38,499 nucleotides of DNA from Acidobacteriaceae bacterium (GTDB lineage Bacteria > Acidobacteriota > Terriglobia > Terriglobales > Acidobacteriaceae). The notes below the pieces were generated by a model, which searched no databases, was not told the DNA's origin, and worked only from the letters and a program-made list of their open reading frames with translations. Where the stretch lies: contig JASHNW010000128.1 of the NCBI GenBank assembly GCA_030041435.1, forward strand, positions 1 through 38,499, given 5' to 3'. A program made the translations under genes and the position numbers. This document shows positions 8,147 through 17,004 of this stretch, piece after piece (the stretch's first letter is position 1; every line of letters starts with the position of its first letter).

Positions 8147-8881
8147 ATGAAAGCTACTCAGCTCGAATTCCGCTTCCGCGTCTGGATCATCGCCGCCCTC
8201 TACTGCCTCGGCTTCTGGGCTCCGTGGACCCGCTACGGCGATGTCCCGCCCGACACCACTGCCTGGCTTGCCGTCTCCACCACTCTTGCCCGCTGGCGGT
8301 GGCTGCCCCTCGATCAGGCGACCATCCTCGTCACCGGCCTCGCCATTGCCTGCGCCATCGCCGGCGCCGCGCTGCGCCTCTGGGGAACAGCCTTTCTCGG
8401 AGCCTCCATCGTGCACTCCGGCGCCATGCAGGCCGGCCAGGTCATGGCCGCCGGGCCCTACCGCCACCTGCGCAACCCGCTCTATCTCGGATCGCTCCTC
8501 TTCGCCCTCAGCGTCGCCATCCTCATGCCGCCCTCGGGCGCGCTGGTTTTCGTCATCGCCGTCGCTGTCTTCTACGTCCGCCTCATTCTCGGCGAAGAGG
8601 CGTTCCTCATCCGCCAGCTCGGCGAGCCCTACCGGCACTACCGTCAGCATGTGCCGCGCCTGCTGCCCAGCCTGCGCCCGCGCATCCCTTCGCCGCCCGC
8701 GCAGCCGCAGTGGCTTCAGGCATTCCTCGGGGAGATCTTGCCCATCGGATTCGCCCTGTGCCTTGCCGTGCTGGCCTGGCGCTACGAGCCGCAGCTGCTC
8801 ATCCGCTGCCTGCTCGTCTGCCTCGGCATCTCGCTCGTTGCCCGCGCCCTGCTCCCCCGCGATCAGCTCGCGGCAGAGTAG
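8147..8881 (+). CDS. Isoprenylcysteine/phospholipid methyltransferase-like membrane protein
   Basis: The product is 244 aa. Several membrane helices are visible: about 12-28, 55-85, 130-150 and 190-230. The diagnostic block is GPYRHLRNPLYLGSLL (about 103-118) followed by LILGEEAFLIRQLGEPYRHYRQHVPRLLP (about 145-173). This is the SAM-binding catalytic core of the ICMT/PEMT superfamily. Substrate is unknown; in bacteria these proteins methylate small lipids or carboxyl groups. The gap to murQ is 49 bases on the same strand, so co-transcription is possible. Confidence 0.8.
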   Translation: MKATQLEFRFRVWIIAALYCLGFWAPWTRYGDVPPDTTAWLAVSTTLARWRWLPLDQATILVTGLAIACAIAGAALRLWGTAFLGASIVHSGAMQAGQVMAAGPYRHLRNPLYLGSLLFALSVAILMPPSGALVFVIAVAVFYVRLILGEEAFLIRQLGEPYRHYRQHVPRLLPSLRPRIPSPPAQPQWLQAFLGEILPIGFALCLAVLAWRYEPQLLIRCLLVCLGISLVARALLPRDQLAAE

Positions 8882-9082
8882 CCGGACTCCCTCCGCGCTG
8901 CAGGCACGGTGCAGGCTCCAGGGTTTTCTGCAATTTGCAGCGCATGAGTTCGAAATTCGTGGAGTCAACCGTTCAGCACTCGGCCGATCTCTCATCCGTG
9001 CGAGCAGAAGGCTTGCCTCGCTCCCGCTGAGCATTTCAGCGCTCATCATGCTTTTGCATTATTCAGATATCATGCGGCTTCG

Positions 9083-10267
9083 TTGACACGCGTCGCGTAC
9101 TTTCCCGATTCCTTTCACGAGATCAACGGAGTGGCGCACACCTCGCGGCACTTCGAAGCATTTGCGCGGCGGCGCAATCTGCCCTTTCTGTGCGTGCGGG
9201 CCGGCGGCCGGCCGCTGCGGATGGCGACCGAAGGCAATTTGACCACCCTCGAATTTTCGCGCGGGCCGCTCTCCATTCCGCTCGACAAAGACCTTCGCCT
9301 GGATCCGGCGTGGGTTCGCCACTTCCCGGCTATGGTGCGAGCGGTGCGCGCCTTTCGGCCCGACATTGTGCATGTCACCGGACCCAGCGAATGCGGGCTG
9401 ATGGGCGCCTGGGTGGCGCGCCACCTCGGCGTGCCGCTCGCCGCTTCGTGGCACACCAATCTTCACGAGTATGCGGCCATGCGTTCGCGCTGGCTGCTCG
9501 ATCGCCTCCCCTCTTCAGGCCGTGCAGCGGCGGCCCGGCAGATCGAAAACGCGGCCCTCCGCATCGCCTGTGTTTTCTACCGCTGGGCCCGTGTGCTGTT
9601 TGCGCCGAATCTCGATCTTTGCCGCCTGCTCGAACAGAGGACGGGGCGGCCGTGCCACCTGATGCAGCGCGGCGTGGACACGGAGCTGTTCTCGCCGGCA
9701 CGGCGGGAGCGCCATCCCGCGGATTCGGATATCGTTTTGGGATTTGTGGGGCGCATGAGCGTCGAAAAGAATGTGGCGCTGCTGGCGCAGGTGCAGCGGG
9801 AGCTGGAAGACCGGGGACTGCGCAATTTCCGCTTTCGCATTGTCGGGCAGGGCGCCGGCGAGCCGTGGCTGCGGGCGCATCTGCCGCGCGCGGAATTCCT
9901 CGGCGTGCTGCGCGGCGAGGCGCTGGCGCGGGCATACGCGGGGATGGATGTCTTTGTCTTTCCATCCCATACAGACACCTTCGGCAACGTGGTGCTGGAG
10001 GCCCTGGCTTCAGGTGCGCCCGCGGTGGTGACGCCGGATGGTGGGCCGAAGTCGCTGGTGCGCGAAGGCGCAACCGGATTCGTTGCGGCCGATGCTGATT
10101 TCGCGGCGGCGATTTTGCGCATGGCGCGCGGCCCCGCGCTGCACGCGGAGATGCGGGCGCGTGCGCGGGAGTTTGCGCTGGGCGCTTCCTGGGATGCCGT
10201 GTTCGAGAAAGTGTACGCGGCTTATTGCGACGTGCCGGCCTTGCCTTCGATCGCGAACCCGGCGTAG
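9083..10267 (+). CDS. GT4 glycosyltransferase (MgtA/PimB/SQD2-like)
   Basis: The product is 394 aa from a TTG start (TRVAYFPDSFHEINGVAHTS, the usual N terminus of this group). It is a GT-B fold retaining glycosyltransferase. The N-terminal acceptor domain runs to about residue 190 and ends with the RGVDTELFSP linker. The nucleotide-sugar domain starts with VLGFVGRMSVEKN (about 215-227). The signature HTDTFGNVVLEALASG (about 295-310) has Asp in place of the first Glu of the EX7E motif, as is usual for alpha-mannosyltransferases of this subgroup. A role in glycolipid or surface-polysaccharide assembly is inferred. A TATCAT hexamer at 9068-9073 may be its -10, giving a near-leaderless mRNA. Its 3' end overlaps the convergent gene by 46 bp. 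Confidence 0.85.
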   Translation: MTRVAYFPDSFHEINGVAHTSRHFEAFARRRNLPFLCVRAGGRPLRMATEGNLTTLEFSRGPLSIPLDKDLRLDPAWVRHFPAMVRAVRAFRPDIVHVTGPSECGLMGAWVARHLGVPLAASWHTNLHEYAAMRSRWLLDRLPSSGRAAAARQIENAALRIACVFYRWARVLFAPNLDLCRLLEQRTGRPCHLMQRGVDTELFSPARRERHPADSDIVLGFVGRMSVEKNVALLAQVQRELEDRGLRNFRFRIVGQGAGEPWLRAHLPRAEFLGVLRGEALARAYAGMDVFVFPSHTDTFGNVVLEALASGAPAVVTPDGGPKSLVREGATGFVAADADFAAAILRMARGPALHAEMRARAREFALGASWDAVFEKVYAAYCDVPALPSIANPA

Positions 10268-12147
10268 CTGTGTGGCTGCAGGGTGATCGGGAAACTCGTC
10301 TGCTCCGAACCCGCCGAACCGCGGCGATTCATCGCCTGCGCCGTCTTGCCCTCGATCTCTTCGCCCGTCGCCAGATTCCGCAGACGCTTGCCCGTGCCGG
10401 CGAGCGTTACGCTCACCGTCACCGGGTCGCCGCGGAATGACTCGACGACAAATGTGTCGTTGTCATAGGGGAACAGGCTCACCTGGCTGGGACCGTCCAG
10501 CTCGACGGGCAGGCCTGCGCCCAGATAGCCGCGGAGGGCGGTGAGCACGCCCGCGGGCAGCGCGTAGAGGTCGTTGAAATTGTCGGGGATGGTGAGCACG
10601 TAGAGGATGCCCTTGCCGTAGCGGTCCATCAGCAGGATGGGCGCGCCGCCTCCGTTGGCGGTGCCGCGGATGAGCGGCCACGCATCGTTGGTCATGAAGT
10701 CGATCTTCGGCATGAGGATCGGTGCCGAGGTCCCGAGATTCGCTCCGCCTCCTGCGCCATACGCCCCCCAGTAGGCGCTGGGCGTTATTTTGCGGTCGGA
10801 GGAACGCAGCTCGCAGATGTCGTCGAGTTTGTCTCCGAGGGCGTGGAGCAGGCCGGAGGTGATCGCCACGTTGCCTCCCGCCATCAGGTGCGCTTTGATC
10901 TTCGCAACGATCTGCGGGTCAAACTTTGCCGCCTCGGTCAGCACGACGGTGTGCGCGTCTCCCGGGAATACCGGATACATTTCAACCGGAATGCCGATTT
11001 CGCCAAGGTAATTTGCCAGAAAATCTTCGCCGCTGGAGTTGAGCGGGCGATAGACCGCGATGCCGGCCGGGTTGCCGAGCTTGCCGATGAGGGGATCGAT
11101 TTCGTTCAGCGCGTGTCCGGCCACGGCGGCATAGTCCGGCGTCCTGTCGCCGAACCACTGCGCGTAGTCGAAACTGGGATGCAGCCCCGCCCAGCCCTCG
11201 CGATTGCCCGCCGGCGCCGGGCGCAGCATGCCGCTCCACTCGAAGAGCATCATCTGCGGTGCTTTGGCCAGCATGGTGTCCCACAGCTGCTCCGCATAGC
11301 GGTCGACGTAGCGGATGTCGTATGTGTCGACCCAGCCGCCGCCGTTGCGGCCGGACGCCACGTTGTCCAGGTAGCGAACGATTTCGTAGCTCTCGTAGGG
11401 CTGAAGATGCTGATCGGTGATTTCGCCGTCGCGCGTCTCGGTCCCCGTGTAGATGCCGCCGAAGATCTTCGGCTCCACGGCGAGGTCGTAGCCGTTGCCC
11501 TGGAAATGCGGATACCAGTTGGGGAACTTGATGATGATTTTTACTTTGGGATTGACGGCGCGCGCCGGATCCACGACCAGATCCCGCGCTGCCTCGTCCA
11601 TGAGCTTCAGGCGAAAGCCGCTCCAGCTTTGCGTTCCTTTGGCCGCGATGTCGGAGAGGTCCTTGGTGTTGTTGAAGAAGAAGTCGTCGAGCATGATTTC
11701 GTTGAAGTGGCGGGCGGTCAGCTCGGCGACATGCTTTACATAGGCGCGATCTTCCGGGTTGGTGTAGCAGAAGGAGCGGAACTGCGCTGTATCGAAATCG
11801 CTGTACGCGATGCCGCCGGCAACCTGGACGCCCTGATCGGTAAAGAACTTCTTCACGCTCTCGATCAGCGCGTCGTCGGCGATGACGCGGCTGCGGTAGG
11901 TCTCGATATAGACCTTGTCGACGTGGACGCCGCTGGAGATTTGCTTCCACGAGGATTCGAGCCAGGCGCGGTCGCGCATGTGCTCAACCACGCTCACCGG
12001 GATATACACGGCGACGCGGAAATTTCTGCTGGGCGGCGGCTGGCTGGCGGAGTTGTTTTGCGCCTTCACGCCGGTTGCCAGCACAGAGAGCAGCAACGCA
12101 AACCACGCAACATGCCCGCAGCAACGCTTCCCGGGAAGAGGCTGCAT
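10222..12147 (-). CDS. Large secreted protein, TIM-barrel hydrolase-like, family not recognised
   Basis: The product is 641 aa from ATG 12147, which has a good AGGGGG ribosome site and gives a clean signal peptide (WFALLLSVLATGVKA-Q). An extended in-frame start at 12192 would bury it. The N-terminal half looks like a TIM barrel: FRVAVYIPV, YIETYRS, EIMLDDFFFNNTKD and KIIIKFPNWYPHFQG, with an Asp pair (LDDF) and LFEWSGMLRP later. Residues about 370-520 look like a Rossmann/glutamine-amidotransferase-type module of the kind found in GH42 trimerisation domains (GIAVYRPLNSSGEDFLANYL, HTVVLTEAAKFDP). The C terminus is beta-rich. A periplasmic or outer-surface carbohydrate-active role is inferred, but no glycoside hydrolase family signature is certain. 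Confidence 0.75.
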   Translation of the reverse strand: MQPLPGKRCCGHVAWFALLLSVLATGVKAQNNSASQPPPSRNFRVAVYIPVSVVEHMRDRAWLESSWKQISSGVHVDKVYIETYRSRVIADDALIESVKKFFTDQGVQVAGGIAYSDFDTAQFRSFCYTNPEDRAYVKHVAELTARHFNEIMLDDFFFNNTKDLSDIAAKGTQSWSGFRLKLMDEAARDLVVDPARAVNPKVKIIIKFPNWYPHFQGNGYDLAVEPKIFGGIYTGTETRDGEITDQHLQPYESYEIVRYLDNVASGRNGGGWVDTYDIRYVDRYAEQLWDTMLAKAPQMMLFEWSGMLRPAPAGNREGWAGLHPSFDYAQWFGDRTPDYAAVAGHALNEIDPLIGKLGNPAGIAVYRPLNSSGEDFLANYLGEIGIPVEMYPVFPGDAHTVVLTEAAKFDPQIVAKIKAHLMAGGNVAITSGLLHALGDKLDDICELRSSDRKITPSAYWGAYGAGGGANLGTSAPILMPKIDFMTNDAWPLIRGTANGGGAPILLMDRYGKGILYVLTIPDNFNDLYALPAGVLTALRGYLGAGLPVELDGPSQVSLFPYDNDTFVVESFRGDPVTVSVTLAGTGKRLRNLATGEEIEGKTAQAMNRRGSAGSEQTSFPITLQPHSYAGFAIEGKAGTSQ

Positions 12148-12204
12148 CGAGTCGACCCCCTGATCAATCGATTCAGCATACTCCCGGGGCAAAGTTCCTG
12201 GCGT

Positions 12205-12495
12205 CTATTGCGGCTGCTTCGCGCCCGCCTTCGCGCCGTTCACCGCGCCTTTGGTCGTGCTCCTGGTCTTGTGGTACGCCGTCTTCGTTCCCTTTTTTGT
12301 CGCGTGCCAGCTTTTCGTCGTGCCCTTCTTCACGCCCTTGCCGGCGTCCTTCGCCGCGTCCTTCGTGTCGTGTCCGGCGCTCTTCATGTCCTGGCCGGCG
12401 CTTTGCGCGCTCAGGGCGCGAGGCATCGCGTAAACCGGAGCCGCCAGCAGTGCTGCTGCGAATAAAGCCGTAACCCGGTGCAGAGTTCTTCTCAT
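12205..12495 (-). CDS. Small exported Lys/Ala-rich, H1/LEA-like protein
   Basis: The product is 96 aa from ATG 12495, with a signal peptide MRRTLHRVTALFAAALLAAP. The mature part is almost entirely low-complexity Lys, Ala, Gly, Thr and Asp: DMKSAGHDTKDAAKDAG, then KGVKKGTTKSWHATKKGTK and KTRSTTKGAVNGAKAGAK. This resembles histone-H1 or LEA repeats but is secreted. A role in envelope protection or polyanion binding is conceivable; no family is assigned. It lies 57 bases upstream of the large secreted protein on the same strand and is divergent from ctaA. Confidence 0.65.
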   Translation of the reverse strand: MRRTLHRVTALFAAALLAAPVYAMPRALSAQSAGQDMKSAGHDTKDAAKDAGKGVKKGTTKSWHATKKGTKTAYHKTRSTTKGAVNGAKAGAKQPQ

Positions 12496-12571
12496 GGTTA
12501 AGGGGATGGCTCCCGTGGGTCCGGAGTTGCGCCGCGTGGGGCTAAAATCGAGGTGGATCGCAGAACGCGCC

Positions 12572-13537
12572 GTGACGACTTCCACTGCCATTCCAGCCCG
12601 CATCGCTCGCCCTCCCGCTGCTTTGCGGCGTTTCGCCTGGGGCGTGCTCGCTTACAACGTCGCGGTCATCGTGTGGGGATCGGCAGTGCGTGCCACTGGC
12701 TCCGGCGGAGGATGCGGCGAGCACTGGCCGCTGTGCAATGGAACCCTGGCGCTGCATCATCCCGCAGTCGCCACCATGATCGAGCTGTCGCATCGCGCCA
12801 CCAGCGGCGTCGACCTCGTGTGCGTGCTGGCGCTGTTCTTCTGGACCTTTGCCGCCGTTCCGCGCCGGCATCTGGCCCGCGCCTGGGCGGTCGCTGTGCT
12901 CGTCCTCACGCTCAATGAGGCGCTGCTGGGCGCGCTGCTGGTGGAACTCGGCCTGGTCGCGCACAACGTGTCGCCGGCGCGGGCTGTTTATCTCGGCCTG
13001 CATCTGACGAATACTCTGCTGCTGCTCGCGGCCCTCGCCCTCACCGCCCATTTCCTGTCGCGAACCGGCGCAACCATGCGCGGCGGTGTCGTCCTGCGCT
13101 CGCCCGCTCTTGCTCTCACCGGACTCATTGCCGTCCTGATCGTCGGCGTCAGCGGTTCGCTTGCCGCACTCGGCGATACGCTCTATCCGGCCCACAATCT
13201 GCTCACCGCCATCGCGCAGGATTTCTCCGCGGGCACTTCGTGGCTGCTGCGCATTCGCTGGGTGCATCCCGCCATTAGCCTCATTGCCGGCGCCTTCATC
13301 TGCTGGCTGGTGCTGCGCGCCTGGCAGCGGCGCGACCATGTTGCTGCGCGGCCGCTGGCCCTCGCCGTAGTCCTGCTGCTCGCGCTCCAGTACGCGCTTG
13401 GCATTGCCGACGTGGCGCTGCTCGCCCCTGTCTGGCTGCAGATGATGCACCTGCTCGGCGCCGACCTGTTGTGGATCGCCCTCATCCTGCTCGCTGCGCG
13501 CCTCTGCTTCGTGCCAAAACTGAGTAACCCGGCATGA
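12572..13537 (+). CDS. ctaA: Heme A synthase (CtaA/Cox15 family)
   Basis: The product is 321 aa from GTG 12572; ATGs at 12494 and 12506 are alternatives but add a non-conserved tail. It oxidises the C8 methyl of heme O to give heme A for aa3-type oxidases in the inner membrane. There are eight predicted helices. The four heme-ligand histidines are in MIELSHRATSG, GLHLTN, RWVHPAISL and MMHLLGADL. The first loop has the Cys pair GGGCGEHWPLCNG seen in the Cys-containing type. A TAAAAT hexamer at 12542-12547 is a likely -10. No ctaB or cox genes are in the window, so this is a stand-alone copy. Confidence 0.9.
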   Translation: MTTSTAIPARIARPPAALRRFAWGVLAYNVAVIVWGSAVRATGSGGGCGEHWPLCNGTLALHHPAVATMIELSHRATSGVDLVCVLALFFWTFAAVPRRHLARAWAVAVLVLTLNEALLGALLVELGLVAHNVSPARAVYLGLHLTNTLLLLAALALTAHFLSRTGATMRGGVVLRSPALALTGLIAVLIVGVSGSLAALGDTLYPAHNLLTAIAQDFSAGTSWLLRIRWVHPAISLIAGAFICWLVLRAWQRRDHVAARPLALAVVLLLALQYALGIADVALLAPVWLQMMHLLGADLLWIALILLAARLCFVPKLSNPA

Positions 13538-13685
13538 TGCTCTTTCCCCGTTGCCGGCAGCAGCTTGCTTCGCCGTCGCCGGCGCATTAGATTGCAAAGT
13601 GGCGTGTTTCCGGCCCCTCCCGGCGCTCAAATTCGCCGCTGTCAACCCGCTCACCGAATCGATCCAGGCTACAGAAAGGCCACCT

Positions 13686-14813
13686 TTGACATCCGCCGGA
13701 AAAACGCCTCTCACTCCAGCCGAACGCTCCGAACTCGAAGCCAAACACGCGCGCCTCGCCGCATTCATCGCCGAGCAGGACTGCTCGGCGATTCTCCTCA
13801 GCCGCCACGAAAACATCGCCTGGGCCACGGCCGGACGCGTCGAGGCCCGCGTCGCACTCGGAACGGAGACGGCCGTTTGCTCGCTGCTCATCACGCGCGC
13901 CGGCAAGCGCTATTACATCGCTCCTGAGAACGAAGGCCCTCGCCTGGCCGATGAAGAGTTTGCCGGCCTCGATTTCGAGCCCATCCTCTACCCCTGGGCC
14001 ACCGGCGACGGCTGGGACCTCGCCCACAAAATCGCGGGGCCGGAGATTGCCTCGGATACCCCGCAGCCAGGCTTCTACCCGGTCCAGCTCACAGCGCTGC
14101 GCACCCCTCTGCTGCCCACGGAGTGCGACCGCTTCCGCACCCTGGGCGCAGCCGTCGCCGCCTCCACCACCCGCCAGCTGCAAGCGCTCACCCCCGGCAT
14201 CACCGAGGACGAGATCGCCGCGCGCGTGGCTGCCGATCTGTTCGCGCAGCACATTACGCCGACCGTGCTGCTGATGGCCGCCGACGAGCGGATCTTCACA
14301 TATAAGCACGCGGTCCCCCGCACTGGCGTTCTGAAGAATTACGGCATGATCAACCTCTGTGCCCGCCGCTCCGGCATGGTGATTTCCATTACGCGCTTCG
14401 TCTACTTTGGCGCCATTCCGGCGGAGCTGGCTGCGAATTTCGAAAAGGCCGCGCGCATCGATGCGGCGCTGCTGCATGCAACGCGCGCCGGCGCCACCTC
14501 CGCTGAACTGTACGCGGTGGCTGCGCAGGGCTACGCGGACGCGGGCGTCCCTGACGAGATTAAGAAGCATCACCAGGGCGGACCGTGCGGCTATGTCGAG
14601 CGCGACTGGGTGGCCACGCCCGGCGGGACGCAACAGGTCGACGCGGTGCAGGGATTCGCGTGGAACCCCAGCCTCAAAGGAGCCAAAGCGGAAGATACGG
14701 CTCTGCTCAGCGGCGGGGCCATCGAAATTCTGACCGCGACGCCGGAGCTGCCCGTGATCGAAACAGAACTCGGTGGCAGTATGTATCGTTCTGCTGGTGT
14801 CCTTCTGCGTTGA
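13686..14813 (+). CDS. M24-fold (Xaa-Pro peptidase-like) protein lacking Asp metal ligands
   Basis: TTG 13686 is preferred because GAAAGG lies 6 bases upstream, giving 375 aa; the open frame extends up to 13551 without conserved content. The N-terminal creatinase-like domain (SRHENIAWATAGRVE) is followed by the pita-bread fold (TPGITEDEIAARVAADLF). Where active M24 enzymes have the two Asp ligands (IDAG...D(V/I)TR), this protein reads NLCARRSGMVISITRF. The IEPG Glu is also absent (WNPSLKG). A His (HHQGGPCGYVERD) and the last Glu (AEDTALL) remain. A metal-independent, creatinase-like or pseudo-enzyme function is likely. Confidence 0.75.
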   Translation: MTSAGKTPLTPAERSELEAKHARLAAFIAEQDCSAILLSRHENIAWATAGRVEARVALGTETAVCSLLITRAGKRYYIAPENEGPRLADEEFAGLDFEPILYPWATGDGWDLAHKIAGPEIASDTPQPGFYPVQLTALRTPLLPTECDRFRTLGAAVAASTTRQLQALTPGITEDEIAARVAADLFAQHITPTVLLMAADERIFTYKHAVPRTGVLKNYGMINLCARRSGMVISITRFVYFGAIPAELAANFEKAARIDAALLHATRAGATSAELYAVAAQGYADAGVPDEIKKHHQGGPCGYVERDWVATPGGTQQVDAVQGFAWNPSLKGAKAEDTALLSGGAIEILTATPELPVIETELGGSMYRSAGVLLR

Positions 14814-14884
14814 TTCTCAGCGCTTCGTCGCCTCCTGCAGCGGACGGTTTCACCAGTCATTTTGATTTCAGGGAGAATTGAAAA

Positions 14885-16969
14885 ATGCGCCTCTCGTGCT
14901 CCGCAATTGCAACGGTTTTCACTGCTCTGGTCTTCGCTGCCATCCCGCAACTGAACGCCCAGGCAACGCAGTATGCGGAGAAACCGCCGCTGCTGGTGGG
15001 CGCGGCGTGGTATCCGGAACAATGGCCCGAGTCGCAATGGGACCACGATCTGTCGCTGATGGAAGCGGCGCACATCGACGTGGTGCGTGTGGGGGAATTT
15101 GCGTGGAGCACGATGGAGCCTTCCGAGGGCCACTACGATTTCGCCTGGCTCGATCGGGCCATTGCCCTGGCCGCGAAGCACCACATCTGCGTCGTGCTGG
15201 GTACGCCCACTGCGGCGCCGCCCGCATGGCTGACGACGAAATATCCTGAGACCCTGCGCGTTGACGAGAACGGCGTTCGCGACGAGCACGGCAATCGCCA
15301 GCAATTCTCGTTCACCGACCCGCTGTATCGCAGGTTCGCCCGCGATATCGCCGAGCAGATGGCGATCCACTTCGGTCACAACCCCGACGTGGTCGGCTGG
15401 CAACTGGACAATGAATACGGGAACCCATCCTTCGATCCCACGGCGAAGGCGCAGTTTCACGCCTGGCTCCAGAAGAAGTACGGCACCATCGCCAGTCTCA
15501 ATCGTCATTGGGCGACAGCCTACTGGAGCCAGACCTACGACAACTTCGACGAGATTCCGGTGCGCGAAGACGGCGAGAACCCTGCGCTGCTGCTGGAGTG
15601 GAAGCGCTTCGTCAGCGATACCTGGAAGAGTTATTCCGAGAACCAGATTGCGGCCATCCGCCCCCACGCCGACCCGCGCCAGTTCATCACCACGAACACC
15701 ATGGGCTGGTTCGAAGGATTCAACGAATACACCGTGCACTCGGTGCTCGACATCGCTGCGTGGGACGACTACATCGACTCCGACCGCTACGACTACCTTG
15801 CCAACGGTGCGGCCCATGATCTGACGCGCGGCTACAAGATGAAAAATTTCTGGGTCATGGAGACCGAGCCGGCCTTTGTGAACTGGCGGCCGACGAATAC
15901 CCCGCTCCAAAAGGGAGAGGTGCGTGACATGGCGTGGCAGGCCATCGGCCACGGCGCGGAAACGGTGGAGTACTGGCAGTGGCGGAGCGCGCCGAACGGC
16001 CAGGAGGAATATCACGGGGTGCTGGTCGGCGCGGACGGCACGCCGGTGCCGGTATATTACGAAGTCCAGCAGGTGGGCAAAGAATTTGCCGAGGCTGGGC
16101 CCGAAATCGCCGGAACCTCGCCGCATTCGGAGGTCGCGCTGGCGAACGATTTCGACAGCCGCTGGGCGATCGGCTTCCAGCGGCACAGCGCCGGCTTCGA
16201 TCCGGTAAATGAGATGCTGGCGTTCTACAAGCCGCTGCGGCAGCAATCCCAGGCCGTCGATATGATCTCCATCGACACGCCGCTCGACGGCTACAAGCTG
16301 GTGGAGCTGCCCGCGTTGAACGTGATTTCCCAGGCCACAGCCGATCGGCTCATGGCGTATGTGCGCCAGGGCGGCCATCTCCTGCTGGGTCCCCGCACCG
16401 GCATGAAAGATGAGTACGACGCGCTTGAGCCGCAGCGGCAGCCGGGCCCGCTGGTGGACTTCCTGGGCGGACGGGTCGATCAGTTCTACGCGCTCGACTA
16501 TGCCGTGCCGGTGAGCGGCGAGCTGGGCGACGGCACCGCCAATATCTGGGCCGAGCAGCTGAGCGTGCAGGCGCCGGATGCGAAAGTGCTTCTCACCTAC
16601 GGCAAAAGCAACGGCTGGCTCGACGATCGGCCTGCCGTCATCACGCGATCGGTGGGGAAGGGAAGGATTACCTATGTGGGTGCGTGGCTCGATGCTGCCA
16701 CCATGGGCCGGCTCACGCAGCAACTGCTGCAGCAGGCCGGCGTGCAGCCGATTTTGCCTGGCGTGCCGGAGGGCGTGGAAGTGTGCCAGCGCTCCAATGC
16801 GGAGAAGTCCGTGCTGATCCTGATCAACCACAACACGAAGGACGAGCATGTGGGGCTGCCGGAGCCGATGCGCGAACTGATCGGGGAGCCGGGGATCGGC
16901 TCGCAGGAGACGGTCAGCGCGGTGGACCTGCCGGCGTATGGCGTCGCCGTGCTGGAAACGCAAAAATAG
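14885..16969 (+). CDS. Exported GH42 beta-galactosidase
   Basis: The product is 694 aa. A GGGAGA ribosome site lies 9 bases before the ATG, followed by a signal peptide (residues 1-25, ending LNA-Q). Domain A is a GH42 TIM barrel starting GAAWYPEQWPESQWDHDL. The acid/base Glu is E177 in WQLDNEYGNPSFDP. The nucleophile is E326 in FWVMETEPAFVNW. The trimerisation Rossmann domain follows (about 390-600: MLAFYKPLRQQSQAVDMI, LPALNVISQATADRL, GGHLLLGPRTG), then a small beta C-terminal domain. It hydrolyses beta-galactosides, and the signal peptide places it in the periplasm, unlike most cytoplasmic GH42 enzymes. Plant galactans or galacto-oligosaccharides are plausible substrates. Confidence 0.93.
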   Translation: MRLSCSAIATVFTALVFAAIPQLNAQATQYAEKPPLLVGAAWYPEQWPESQWDHDLSLMEAAHIDVVRVGEFAWSTMEPSEGHYDFAWLDRAIALAAKHHICVVLGTPTAAPPAWLTTKYPETLRVDENGVRDEHGNRQQFSFTDPLYRRFARDIAEQMAIHFGHNPDVVGWQLDNEYGNPSFDPTAKAQFHAWLQKKYGTIASLNRHWATAYWSQTYDNFDEIPVREDGENPALLLEWKRFVSDTWKSYSENQIAAIRPHADPRQFITTNTMGWFEGFNEYTVHSVLDIAAWDDYIDSDRYDYLANGAAHDLTRGYKMKNFWVMETEPAFVNWRPTNTPLQKGEVRDMAWQAIGHGAETVEYWQWRSAPNGQEEYHGVLVGADGTPVPVYYEVQQVGKEFAEAGPEIAGTSPHSEVALANDFDSRWAIGFQRHSAGFDPVNEMLAFYKPLRQQSQAVDMISIDTPLDGYKLVELPALNVISQATADRLMAYVRQGGHLLLGPRTGMKDEYDALEPQRQPGPLVDFLGGRVDQFYALDYAVPVSGELGDGTANIWAEQLSVQAPDAKVLLTYGKSNGWLDDRPAVITRSVGKGRITYVGAWLDAATMGRLTQQLLQQAGVQPILPGVPEGVEVCQRSNAEKSVLILINHNTKDEHVGLPEPMRELIGEPGIGSQETVSAVDLPAYGVAVLETQK

Positions 16970-17004
16970 GCCGCCCTGCACTGAATCCGAAGGGCCGCAG
17001 CAAC

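Noticed and set aside
10843-12465. A 540-codon plus-strand frame over the secreted protein
   Set aside because: It is a shadow of the minus-strand gene that has a signal peptide and ribosome site; its own translation shows no domain.
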